A stretch of DNA of 64,000 nucleotides from Kitasatospora phosalacinea (lineage in GTDB: Bacteria > Actinomycetota > Actinomycetes > Streptomycetales > Streptomycetaceae). Under the pieces are notes generated by a model. It worked only from the letters and a program-made list of their open reading frames with translations. It did not search any database and was not told where the DNA came from. The translations under genes and the position numbers were made by a program. Shown piece by piece: positions 39,977-47,534 of the stretch (positions within the stretch are counted from its first letter, which is position 1; each line of letters begins with the position of its first letter). The DNA lies in contig NZ_BSSA01000001.1 of NCBI RefSeq assembly GCF_030268885.1, forward strand, positions 310,001-374,000. The letters run 5' to 3'.

Positions 39977-41539
39977 ATGGCACCCCGCACCAAGAAGCCC
40001 CCCGCGCCCGCCACCGCCACCGACCCGCAGCCGGACGCGCCCGTCCCGCACGTGCGGGTCGCCGTCGTCGGCTCCGGCTTCGGCGGCCTCGGCGCCGGCG
40101 TCCGGCTGCGCCGGGCCGGGATCACCGACTTCGTGATCCTGGAACGCGCGGACTCCGTCGGCGGGACGTGGCGCGACAACTCGTACCCGGGCTGCGCCTG
40201 CGACGTGCCCTCGCACCTGTACTCGTTCTCGTTCGCGCCGAACCCCGAGTGGCCCCGGGTGTTCTCCGGCCAGCCCGACATCCGCGCCTACCTGGAGCGG
40301 GTCGCCGACACCTTCGGGCTGCGCCCGCACCTGCGCTTCGGCGCCGAGGTCACCGAGCTGCGCTGGGAGGAGGAGCACACCCGCTGGCGGGTCACCTCGC
40401 GGGCCGGGAGCTGGACCGCGGACGCGGTGGTCTCCGCCGCCGGGCCGCTCGCCGACCCGCAGATCCCCGACCTGCCCGGCCTGGACTCCTTCCCCGGCAA
40501 GGTGTTCCACTCCTCCCGCTGGGACCACGACTACGACCTGGCGGGCAAGCGCGTCGCCGTGGTCGGCACCGGCGCCTCCGCCGCCCAGATCATCCCGGCC
40601 ATCCAGCCGACCGTCGGCAGGCTGACCGTCTTCCAGCGCACCCCCGCCTGGGTCCTGCCGCGGGCCGACCGCGAGGTCACCGGCGTCGAGCGGTGGCTGC
40701 ACGCCAAGCTCCCGCCGACCGGGCTGCTGCGCCGGGCCGGGCTGTTCGCGATGCGCGAGCTGCAGGTCGACGCCTTCGTCCGCCGCCCGCAGCTGCTCAA
40801 GCTCGTCCAGCAGGTCGCGCTGCGGCACCTGCACAAGGCCGTCGCCGACCCGGCGCTGCGCGCCAGGCTGACCCCCGACTACCGGATCGGCTGCAAGCGC
40901 ATCCTGCTCAGCAACACGTACTACCCGGCGCTCGCCGCCCCCAACACCGAGGTGGTCGCGGGCGGCCTGCGCGAACTGCGCGGCTCCACCCTGGTCGGCG
41001 CGGACGGCAGCGAGCACGAGGTCGACGCGATCGTGTTCGGCACCGGCTTCCACGTCACCGACCTGCCGATCGCCGAGCGGGTCTTCGGCATCGGCGGCAC
41101 CTCGCTCGCCGAGACCTGGAAGGACGGCATGGAGGCGCTGCGCGGCTCCACCGTGCGCGGCTTCCCCAACCTGTTCTTCCTGATCGGCCCGAACACCGGC
41201 CTCGGCAACAACTCGATGATCCTGATGATCGAGTCGCAGCTGAACTACCTGGTCGACGCCCTCACCACCCTCGACGCGGTCGGCGCCGCCGCCATGCAGC
41301 CCACCGAACGCGCCCAGCGCCAGTGGAACCTGGAGCTCCAGCACCGGATGAGCCGCACCGTGTGGACCACCGGCGGCTGCCGCAGCTGGTACCTCGACCA
41401 GGACGGCAAGAACACCGTGCTGTGGCCCGCCTCCACCAGCGCCTTCCGCCGCGCCACCCGGCACGTCGACCTCGCCGAGTACGAGCTGGTCAAGCGCACC
41501 GCACCCGCGCCGGTCGGCGCCGAGGCGGTGACCGCGTGA
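39977..41539 (+). CDS. Flavin-containing Baeyer-Villiger-type monooxygenase
   Basis: The protein has 520 residues. The first dinucleotide-binding motif VAVVGSGFGGLG (residues 28-39) binds FAD and a second, VAVVGTGASAAQ, binds NADPH. Between them lies the BVMO fingerprint FPGKVFHSSRWDHD (about 172-185), matching FxGxxxHxxxW[PD]. It would insert oxygen next to a ketone to give an ester or lactone. It is the first gene of a coupled operon (GTGA to a hydrolase, then ATGA to a dehydrogenase), which suggests ketone degradation: alcohol to ketone by the dehydrogenase, ester by the BVMO, cleavage by the hydrolase. Control by the divergent MerR gene is likely. Confidence 0.93.
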   Translation: MAPRTKKPPAPATATDPQPDAPVPHVRVAVVGSGFGGLGAGVRLRRAGITDFVILERADSVGGTWRDNSYPGCACDVPSHLYSFSFAPNPEWPRVFSGQPDIRAYLERVADTFGLRPHLRFGAEVTELRWEEEHTRWRVTSRAGSWTADAVVSAAGPLADPQIPDLPGLDSFPGKVFHSSRWDHDYDLAGKRVAVVGTGASAAQIIPAIQPTVGRLTVFQRTPAWVLPRADREVTGVERWLHAKLPPTGLLRRAGLFAMRELQVDAFVRRPQLLKLVQQVALRHLHKAVADPALRARLTPDYRIGCKRILLSNTYYPALAAPNTEVVAGGLRELRGSTLVGADGSEHEVDAIVFGTGFHVTDLPIAERVFGIGGTSLAETWKDGMEALRGSTVRGFPNLFFLIGPNTGLGNNSMILMIESQLNYLVDALTTLDAVGAAAMQPTERAQRQWNLELQHRMSRTVWTTGGCRSWYLDQDGKNTVLWPASTSAFRRATRHVDLAEYELVKRTAPAPVGAEAVTA

Positions 41540-42462
41540 GCCGCCGCATCCCCGCCGACTGCGTGCTGCCCGACCCGGCGGCCGTGCACACCGTCCGCTC
41601 CGCCGACGGCGCCGCACTGAACGTCGAGGAGTACGGCCCCGCGGACGCCCCGCTGGTCGTGCTCGCCCACGGCTGGACGTGCTCCACCGCGTTCTGGGCG
41701 CCGGTGGTCAACCGGCTGGTCGCCGACTTCCGGGTCGTCGCCTACGACCAGCGCGGCCACGGCCGCAGCCCCGCCCCCGCCACCGCCGACGGCTACTCCA
41801 CCGAGAAGCTCGCCGACGACCTGGAGGCGGTGCTCGCCGCGACCGTCCCCGCCGGGCGGCGCGCCGTGGTCGTCGGGCACAGCATGGGAGGCATGACGAT
41901 CATGGCGGCCGGCGGACGGCCCGGCGTCGCCGACCGCACCGCCGCCAACCTGCTGGTCAACACCGGCCCGGGCGCGCTGGTCGACGAACTGGCCGTGCTG
42001 CCGCCCGCCGTCCGGCCCGGGGGCCTGCGCCGCTTCCTGCACCGGCAGATCCTGCGCTCCCGGCTGCCGCTGGGCCCCGTCACGGCGCTCAGCCGGGCCG
42101 CCCTCAAGTACGCCACCATGGGCCCGGCCACGCCCCCCGACCGGGTCGAGGCCTGCGCGCAGGTGGTGCACGCCTGCCCGGCGAAGGTCCGCTTCCACTG
42201 GGCGGGCGTGCTCGACACCCTCGACGTGCGAGGCGGGCTGGCCCGGATCGCCGCCCCCACCGCCGTCGTCGCGGGAAGCCGCGACAGGCTCACCCCGCCC
42301 GTCCACGCCCGCCGGATCGCCGCCGCCCTCGCCGACCCGCGCGGCCTGCTCGAACTGCCCGGCACCGGCCACATGAGCCCCGTCGAACGCCCCGCCGAGG
42401 TCGCCGCCGAGATCCGCCGGATCGCCGCCCCGGCCGCCACGCCCCTTGAGGAGACCGCATGA
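41536..42462 (+). CDS. Alpha/beta hydrolase (probable esterase)
   Basis: A GTG overlapping the BVMO stop gives 308 residues. Complete catalytic set: VVVGHSMGGMT (Ser nucleophile), GSRDRLTPP (Asp) and GTGHMSPVERP (His). The oxyanion loop is VLAHGWTCSTAFW and the strand VVAYDQRGHGRS. Located between a BVMO and a dehydrogenase, it probably hydrolyses the ester or lactone the BVMO makes. It is coupled at both ends. Confidence 0.9.
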   Translation: MSRRIPADCVLPDPAAVHTVRSADGAALNVEEYGPADAPLVVLAHGWTCSTAFWAPVVNRLVADFRVVAYDQRGHGRSPAPATADGYSTEKLADDLEAVLAATVPAGRRAVVVGHSMGGMTIMAAGGRPGVADRTAANLLVNTGPGALVDELAVLPPAVRPGGLRRFLHRQILRSRLPLGPVTALSRAALKYATMGPATPPDRVEACAQVVHACPAKVRFHWAGVLDTLDVRGGLARIAAPTAVVAGSRDRLTPPVHARRIAAALADPRGLLELPGTGHMSPVERPAEVAAEIRRIAAPAATPLEETA

Positions 42463-43358
42463 CCCCGCCGCTGTCCTCGCAGGTCGTCGTCATCACCGGG
42501 GCCGCCCGCGGCCTGGGCGCCCTGATGGCCCAGAAGCTCTCCGAACGCGGCGCCAAGGTCGCCCTGGTCGGCCTGGAGCCCGCCGAGCTCAAGGCGGTGG
42601 CTGCCCGGTGCGGCGAGCACGCCTCCGCCTGGGAGGCCGACGTCACCGACCTGGACGCGCTCACCGAGGCCGCGAACCGGATCAAGGACCGGTACGGGCG
42701 GATCGACGCCGTCGTCGCCAACGCGGGCATCGCGCTCGGCGGCCCGCTGCAGGACAGCGACCACCGGGCCTGGACCCGGGTGGTCGAGGTCAACCTGCTC
42801 GGCTCCGTCGCCACCGCCCGGGCCTTCCTGCCCGCGCTCGCCGAGAGCCGCGGCTACCTGCTGCAGATCGCCTCGCTGGCCGCGCTGACCCCCGCCCCGC
42901 TGATGTCCGCGTACTGCGCCTCCAAGGCGGGCGTCGAGTCCTTCGCCCACGCGCTGCGCGCCGAGGTCGCCCACCAGGGCGTCAAGGTCGGCGTCGGGTA
43001 CCTGAGTTGGACCGACACCGACATGGTGCGCGGCGCCGACCAGGACGCCGTGCTGCGGCAGATGCGGGCCAAGCTGCCCTGGCCCGCGAACAAGACCTAC
43101 CCGATCGGCCCCGCCGTCGACCGCCTGGTGGCGGGCCTGGCCCGCCGCTCCGCGCACGTCTACGCCCAGCCCTGGCTGCGCGGCATGCAGTCGGTCCGCG
43201 GCTTCCTGCCCGGTCTGATCGCCGCGGTCGGCTCCCGCGACGTGGCCCGGCTCGCCCCCGAGCTGAAGGCCACCGCCGCCAGCCGCCTGAACCCGGTCGG
43301 CGCGGGCGGCCTGGCCGACCGGCGGGCCCGGGAGGACAGGGCGGACCGGGTGGAGTGA
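42459..43358 (+). CDS. Short-chain dehydrogenase/reductase
   Basis: The protein has 299 residues, with ATG overlapping the hydrolase stop. The cofactor motif TGAARGLG (residues 13-20), VVANAGIA, IASLAAL and the catalytic YCASK (Tyr152, Lys156) make a classical SDR. A 60-residue C-terminal extension (AQPWLRGMQSVRGFLPGLIAAVGS) is typical of the SDRs that accompany flavin monooxygenases in actinobacteria. The likely step is alcohol-ketone interconversion ahead of the BVMO. A strong hairpin follows the stop. Confidence 0.9.
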   Translation: MTPPLSSQVVVITGAARGLGALMAQKLSERGAKVALVGLEPAELKAVAARCGEHASAWEADVTDLDALTEAANRIKDRYGRIDAVVANAGIALGGPLQDSDHRAWTRVVEVNLLGSVATARAFLPALAESRGYLLQIASLAALTPAPLMSAYCASKAGVESFAHALRAEVAHQGVKVGVGYLSWTDTDMVRGADQDAVLRQMRAKLPWPANKTYPIGPAVDRLVAGLARRSAHVYAQPWLRGMQSVRGFLPGLIAAVGSRDVARLAPELKATAASRLNPVGAGGLADRRAREDRADRVE

Positions 43359-43385
43359 CCGGCCGTCCGCCGCACCGGCCCCGGA

Positions 43386-43432
43386 CGCGCGTCGGGCCCG
43401 GCCCCGTGGGGAGGGGCGGGCCCGGGCGTGCG
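43386..43432. terminator. Terminator hairpin after the BVMO operon
   Basis: A long GC stem: GGGCCCGGCCCC on the left and GGGGCGGGCCC on the right form the core, extended outward by ACGCGC and GCGTGC with minor mismatches. It starts 28 bases after the SDR stop. It also lies just beyond the end of the small minus-strand reading frame at 43450-43521. Confidence 0.7.
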
Positions 43433-43449
43433 GAAGCGGTGCCGGGCCG

Positions 43450-43521
43450 TCAGTGCCGCGAGGGGCGGGAGCGGGCCGGCGGTGCGACTTCTATGGAGCG
43501 CAGGTGGAACTGGACGGACAT
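43450..43521 (-). CDS. Candidate 23-residue peptide
   Basis: The frame encodes MSVQFHLRSIEVAPPARSR and ends PSRH. AGGAG lies exactly 5 bases before the ATG, the best Shine-Dalgarno sequence in the 347-bp gap (43359-43705) between the two dehydrogenase genes, and the hairpin at 43386-43432 stands just downstream of its stop. The rest of the gap shows no other coding signal. It could be a leader or signalling peptide, or a chance frame. No promoter is evident upstream on that strand. Confidence 0.4.
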   Translation of the reverse strand: MSVQFHLRSIEVAPPARSRPSRH

Positions 43522-43705
43522 CGGTTCTCCTGGAAGGGATGGGGCACCGCGTGGGACGGCGGTGCTGCCCGAAACCGTAGGGTGATCCGAAGAACGCCGG
43601 TGCGGGGCGCGCCGCCGACGCCCCGCGGGTCGCCCGAAGGGCCGAGGCGTCCGTGGTCCGGTCGGTCGATGCGGCACCCGACTACCGCCCGGTACGGTCG
43701 GGTCC

Positions 43706-44479
43706 ATGACCACCGCTCTCATCACCGGCGCCACCGCCGGCATCGGCGCCGCCTACGCGAACCGCCTCGCCCGCGACGGCCGCGACCTGGTGCTGGTCGC
43801 CCGGGACACCGAACGCCTCGCCGCCGCCGCGGCCGAACTCTCCGGCCGCTACGGCGTCCGGGTCGAGACGCTCACCGCCGACCTCGCCACCGAGACCGGC
43901 ATCGAGACCGTCGAGGACCGGCTGCGCGACCCCGCCCGCCCCGTCGACCTGCTCGTCAACAACGCGGGCTTCGGCCACCGCGGCACCTACCTGGACGTCC
44001 CGGTGCAGGACGAGCTCGACATGCTCAAGGTGCACGTCGAAGCCGTGCTGCGGCTCACCACCGCGGCCGTCCCCGGCATGCGGGAGCGCGGCTTCGGCGC
44101 GATCGTCAACGTCGCCTCCGTCGCCGCGTTCCTGCCCCGCGGCACCTACGGCGCGACCAAGGCCTGGGTGGTCAACTTCACCCTCGGCATCGCCCGCGAC
44201 CTGGCCGGCAGCGGTGTCCGCCTGCAGGTCCTGTGCCCCGGCTTCACCCGCACCGAGTTCCACCAGCGGGCCGGCATGGGCACCTCCTCCATCCCCTCCT
44301 GGGGCTGGCTCACCGCCGACCGCGTCGTCGACGACTCCCTGCGCGACCTCGCCCGCAACCGCCCGCTCTGCGTCCCCAGCAAGCGCTACAAGGCCGCCGT
44401 CGCCGCGGCGAGGCTCCTGCCGCCCGGCGGCCTCGGCAAGGTCTCCAACACGGCGGGGCGCGACTACCGCAAGCCCTGA
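43706..44479 (+). CDS. Short-chain dehydrogenase/reductase
   Basis: The protein has 257 residues. Cofactor motif TGATAGIG near the start, NNAGFG, NVASVAAF and catalytic YGATK (Tyr148, Lys152). Then LQVLCPGFTRTEFH, typical of the classical SDRs related to DltE or beta-ketoacyl reductases. It stands alone after the BVMO operon and is separated from it by a terminator, so co-function is only possible. It is followed by a hairpin element. Confidence 0.9.
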   Translation: MTTALITGATAGIGAAYANRLARDGRDLVLVARDTERLAAAAAELSGRYGVRVETLTADLATETGIETVEDRLRDPARPVDLLVNNAGFGHRGTYLDVPVQDELDMLKVHVEAVLRLTTAAVPGMRERGFGAIVNVASVAAFLPRGTYGATKAWVVNFTLGIARDLAGSGVRLQVLCPGFTRTEFHQRAGMGTSSIPSWGWLTADRVVDDSLRDLARNRPLCVPSKRYKAAVAAARLLPPGGLGKVSNTAGRDYRKP

Positions 44480-44497
44480 GCGGGCAGCGCACCGACA

Positions 44498-44528
44498 GGG
44501 GCGCGGCCCGCGCAGTTCCCCGCGCCCC
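44498..44528. repeat. Intergenic hairpin element, copy 4 (short form)
   Basis: GGGGCGCGG (44498) pairs with CCGCGCCCC (44520) around a loop containing CGCGCAGTTC, the same core as in copy 3. It starts 19 bases after the SDR stop and probably acts as its terminator. Confidence 0.65.
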
Positions 44529-44549
44529 CGGTTCCGCGGAATGCCCAGA

Positions 44550-44588
44550 AGCTTAGGTTTGCTAATGGTGAGCAAGACTCGTTAAGCT
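44550..44588. promoter_or_regulatory. Nested inverted repeats upstream of the ABC exporter
   Basis: AGCTTA (44550) pairs with TAAGCT (44583). Inside, TTGCT (44559) pairs with AGCAA (44571) around AATGGTG. The block is AT-rich for this DNA and lies 40 bases before the ABC transporter start, overlapping any promoter. Confidence 0.5.
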
Positions 44589-44627
44589 CGGCGCGTCATC
44601 GTGTCCACCGACCCCCGGGAGGTCCCC

Positions 44628-46427
44628 GTGCAGTTGAGCCGGATCGACTGGACCCCGCCCGAGGGGGAGGGGAAGCAGCCCGCGCAGGTGCGACGGATCC
44701 TGCGGCTGTTCCGGCCGTACGCGGGGCGGCTGACGGTGGTGGGGCTGCTGGTCGCGGCGTCCGCCGTCGTGTCGGTGGTGACGCCGTTCCTGCTGCGGGC
44801 GGTGCTGGACACCGCGATACCGCAGGGGCGGACGGGGCTGCTGAGCCTGCTCGCGCTGGGGATGATCGCCGCCGCGGTGGTCACCAGCGTGCTGAACGTG
44901 CTGCAGACGCTGATCTCCACCACCGTCGGCCAGCGCGTCATGCACGACCTGCGGACCTCCGTCTACCGGCACCTGCAGCGGATGTCGCTGGCGTTCTTCA
45001 CCCGCACCCGCACCGGCGAGGTGCAGTCCAGGATCGCCAACGACATCGGCGGCATGCAGGCCACCGTCACCGGCACCGCGACCTCCCTGGTGTCGAACCT
45101 GACCGCGGTGGTCGCCAGCGTGGTCGCGATGGTCGCGCTCGACTGGCGGCTGACGATCGTCTCGCTGCTGCTGCTCCCGGTGTTCGTGTGGATCAGCCGC
45201 CGGGTCGGCCGGGAGCGGAAGAAGATCACCGGCGAGCGGCAGCGCCAACTGGCCGAGCTGTCCTCGGCCGTCCAGGAGTCGCTGTCGGTCAGCGGCATCC
45301 TGCTGGGCCGGACCATGGGCCGCTCCGGTTCGCTGACCCGCGAGTTCGCCGACCGCTCGGACCGGCTCGCCGAGCTGGAGGTGCGCTCCAGCATGGCCGG
45401 GCGGTGGCGGATGTCCACGATCGGGATCGTGATGGCCGCGATGCCCGCGCTGATCTACTGGGCGGCGGGCCTGACCTCCGCCGCCGGGGCGCCGATCGTC
45501 TCGCTGGGCACCCTGGTCGCGTTCGTCTCGCTCCAGCAGGGCCTGTTCCGGCCGACCGTCGGCCTGCTCTCCACCGGCGTGGACGTGCAGACCTCGCTCG
45601 CCCTGTTCCAGCGGATCTTCGAGTACCTCGACCTGCCGGTGGAGATCGACGAGCCCGAGCACCCCGTCCACCTGGAGCACGTCCGCGGCGACGTCCGCTT
45701 CGAGGGCGTCGAGTTCCGCTACCGCCCCGACCAGGACCGCCCCACCCTGTCCGGCATCGACCTGACCGTCCCGGCGGGCGGCTCGCTCGCCCTGGTCGGC
45801 GAGACCGGCTCCGGCAAGTCCACGCTGTCCTACCTGGTGCCGCGGCTGTACGACGCCACCGGCGGCCGGGTGCTGATCGACGGGGTGGACGTGCGCGAGC
45901 TGTCCTTCGAGACGCTGGCCCGGGCGGTCGGCGTGGTCTCCCAGGAGACCTACCTGTTCCACGCCTCGGTCGCCGACAACCTGCGCTTCGCCAAGCCCGA
46001 CGCCACCGACGCCGAACTGGTCGAGGCCGCCAGGGCCGCCCAGATCCACGACATGGTGGCCGCCCTGCCCGAGGGCTACGACACCGTGGTCGGCGAGCGC
46101 GGCTACCGCTTCTCCGGCGGCGAGAAGCAGCGCCTGGCGATCGCCCGCACCGTCCTGCGCAACCCGCCGATCCTGGTCCTGGACGAGGCCACCAGCGCCC
46201 TCGACAACCAGACCGAGCACGCCGTCCAGCAGGCCCTGGACGCGCTCGCCGCGGGCCGCACCACCCTCACCATCGCGCACCGGCTCTCCACCGTCCGGGA
46301 GGCCGACCAGATCGCCGTCCTGGACCGCGGCGAGATCGCCGAACTCGGCACCCACGACGAGCTGGTGGCCCGCGGCGGCCGCTACGCCGCGCTGCTGGGC
46401 CGCGAGGCGCCGGTGCCCGCGGCCTGA
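44628..46427 (+). CDS. ABC exporter with fused membrane and ATPase domains
   Basis: The GTG at 44628 has GGGAGG five bases upstream and gives 599 residues; a GTG nine codons earlier is the alternative. Six membrane helices occupy about residues 30-310 (LTVVGLLVAASAVVSVVTPFLL and others). The nucleotide-binding domain shows Walker A GETGSGKST, the Q-loop VVSQETYLF, the signature FSGGEKQRLAIA and Walker B ILVLDEATSAL, with the H-loop in TIAHRLS. This is the homodimeric lipid or drug exporter (MsbA/BmrA) layout. No partner half-transporter or regulator is adjacent. Substrate unknown. Confidence 0.93.
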   Translation: MQLSRIDWTPPEGEGKQPAQVRRILRLFRPYAGRLTVVGLLVAASAVVSVVTPFLLRAVLDTAIPQGRTGLLSLLALGMIAAAVVTSVLNVLQTLISTTVGQRVMHDLRTSVYRHLQRMSLAFFTRTRTGEVQSRIANDIGGMQATVTGTATSLVSNLTAVVASVVAMVALDWRLTIVSLLLLPVFVWISRRVGRERKKITGERQRQLAELSSAVQESLSVSGILLGRTMGRSGSLTREFADRSDRLAELEVRSSMAGRWRMSTIGIVMAAMPALIYWAAGLTSAAGAPIVSLGTLVAFVSLQQGLFRPTVGLLSTGVDVQTSLALFQRIFEYLDLPVEIDEPEHPVHLEHVRGDVRFEGVEFRYRPDQDRPTLSGIDLTVPAGGSLALVGETGSGKSTLSYLVPRLYDATGGRVLIDGVDVRELSFETLARAVGVVSQETYLFHASVADNLRFAKPDATDAELVEAARAAQIHDMVAALPEGYDTVVGERGYRFSGGEKQRLAIARTVLRNPPILVLDEATSALDNQTEHAVQQALDALAAGRTTLTIAHRLSTVREADQIAVLDRGEIAELGTHDELVARGGRYAALLGREAPVPAA

Positions 46428-46471
46428 ACGGCGGGAGGACGGGGCGCGGCCGGGCGGGACCGGGGCGGGGC

Positions 46472-47380
46472 TCACTGCCAGGGCCGGAGCTTCTCCGGGT
46501 TGCGCACCGCCCAGACGTGGGTGATCCGGCCCCCGGCGCTGTGGAAGGCGAACACGCCCTCGGTGACCCCGTCCAGCTGCGCGACCAGCCCCGGCAGGCC
46601 GTTGACCGGGCGCTCCAGCAGCACCGTGCCGGCCGGCACGCCGGTGAAGGCGACCATCGCGCGGGCGATCCGCTCCCCGCCCGCCAGCGGCTCCAGCAGC
46701 GCGCCGACCAGGCCGCCGCCGTCCGCGACCACGGTCGCGTCCGGGTCCAGCAGGGCGACCAGCGAGCGGACGTCCTTCGCCTCCCAGGCCCGCTTGAACT
46801 CCCGCACCAGCGCGTCCTGCCCCCGGGCCGGGGCGACCGCCGGCCGCGCCCCGCGCACCCGGCGGCGGCCCGAGGCGGCCAGCTGGCGGCAGGCCGCCGC
46901 CGAACGGCCCACCACCTCCGCCACCTCGGGGAACGGGTAGCCGAACACGTCGTGCAGCACGAAGGCCACCCGCTCGGCCGGGGTCATCGACTCCAGCACC
47001 ACCAGGAACGCCATGTGCACCGACTCGTCCAGGGTGATCCGGTCCGCCGGGTCCCCGTCCGGGCCCCGCCCCGCGCCGTCCCCCGGCACCGGCTCGGGCA
47101 GCCACTCGCCCACGTACCGCTCCCGCCGCACCCGGGCCGAGCCCAGCAGGTCCAGGCAGATCCGCCCGACCACCGTGGTCAGCCAGCCGCCCGGCGCCGC
47201 CACCTCGGCCCGCCGCTGCGGCGCCATCGCGTACCAGCGGGCGTACGCCTCCTGCACCACGTCCTCGGCGTCGGCCAGCGACCCCAGCAGCCGGTAGGCC
47301 ACGTTGGTCAACTGCCGCCGCTCGGCCGCCACCGCGCGCAGCACCTCGTCCCGCCGTCCGTCCACGCCGTCCTCCACCAC
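46472..47380 (-). CDS. sigJ: ECF41 sigma factor (SigJ type) with SnoaL-like C-terminal domain
   Basis: A GTG start preceded by GAGGAGG gives 302 residues. Region 2 is LTNVAYRLLGSLADAEDVVQEAYARWY. Region 4 is MTPAERVAFVLHDVFGYPFPEVAEVVGRSAAACRQLASGRRRV-like. The ECF41 hallmarks are all visible: YVGEWLPEP in the linker, DGGG in the SnoaL-like C-terminal domain and NPEKL at the end. In this group the C-terminal domain regulates activity in place of an anti-sigma factor. Usual ECF41 neighbours are COMM-domain or oxidoreductase genes; here the divergent gene is a SnoaL-LUD fusion. An ECF41-like promoter lies upstream, so autoregulation is likely. Confidence 0.92.
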   Translation of the reverse strand: MVEDGVDGRRDEVLRAVAAERRQLTNVAYRLLGSLADAEDVVQEAYARWYAMAPQRRAEVAAPGGWLTTVVGRICLDLLGSARVRRERYVGEWLPEPVPGDGAGRGPDGDPADRITLDESVHMAFLVVLESMTPAERVAFVLHDVFGYPFPEVAEVVGRSAAACRQLAASGRRRVRGARPAVAPARGQDALVREFKRAWEAKDVRSLVALLDPDATVVADGGGLVGALLEPLAGGERIARAMVAFTGVPAGTVLLERPVNGLPGLVAQLDGVTEGVFAFHSAGGRITHVWAVRNPEKLRPWQ

Positions 47381-47421
47381 GCGCCTCCTCGCCGCCGTTC
47401 CGTCGCATCCGTCGCATCACA

Positions 47422-47449
47422 AGACCGGACAGCGCCCCGGAACGTGACA
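47422..47449 (-). promoter_or_regulatory. ECF41-like promoter of sigJ
   Basis: On the minus strand TGTCAC (47449-47444) and CGGTCT (47427-47422) are 16 bases apart. The published ECF41 motif is TGTCACA followed by CGTC, so the -35 element matches well and the -10 has one extra G. It lies 41 bases upstream of the sigJ start codon. Confidence 0.6.
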
Positions 47450-47534
47450 TCCGCCCCGCGCCTCACACTTCGGCGGGCCGTTTCGTCGTACCGGCAGCAG
47501 CCGGGGAACCGGCACCAGACGGACGGAGAAGACG

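Noticed and set aside
44550..44588. Block TTAGGTTTGCTAATGG considered as a second iron box
   Set aside because: Only the first six bases match the consensus; the right half-site is absent. The nested inverted repeat is a better description.
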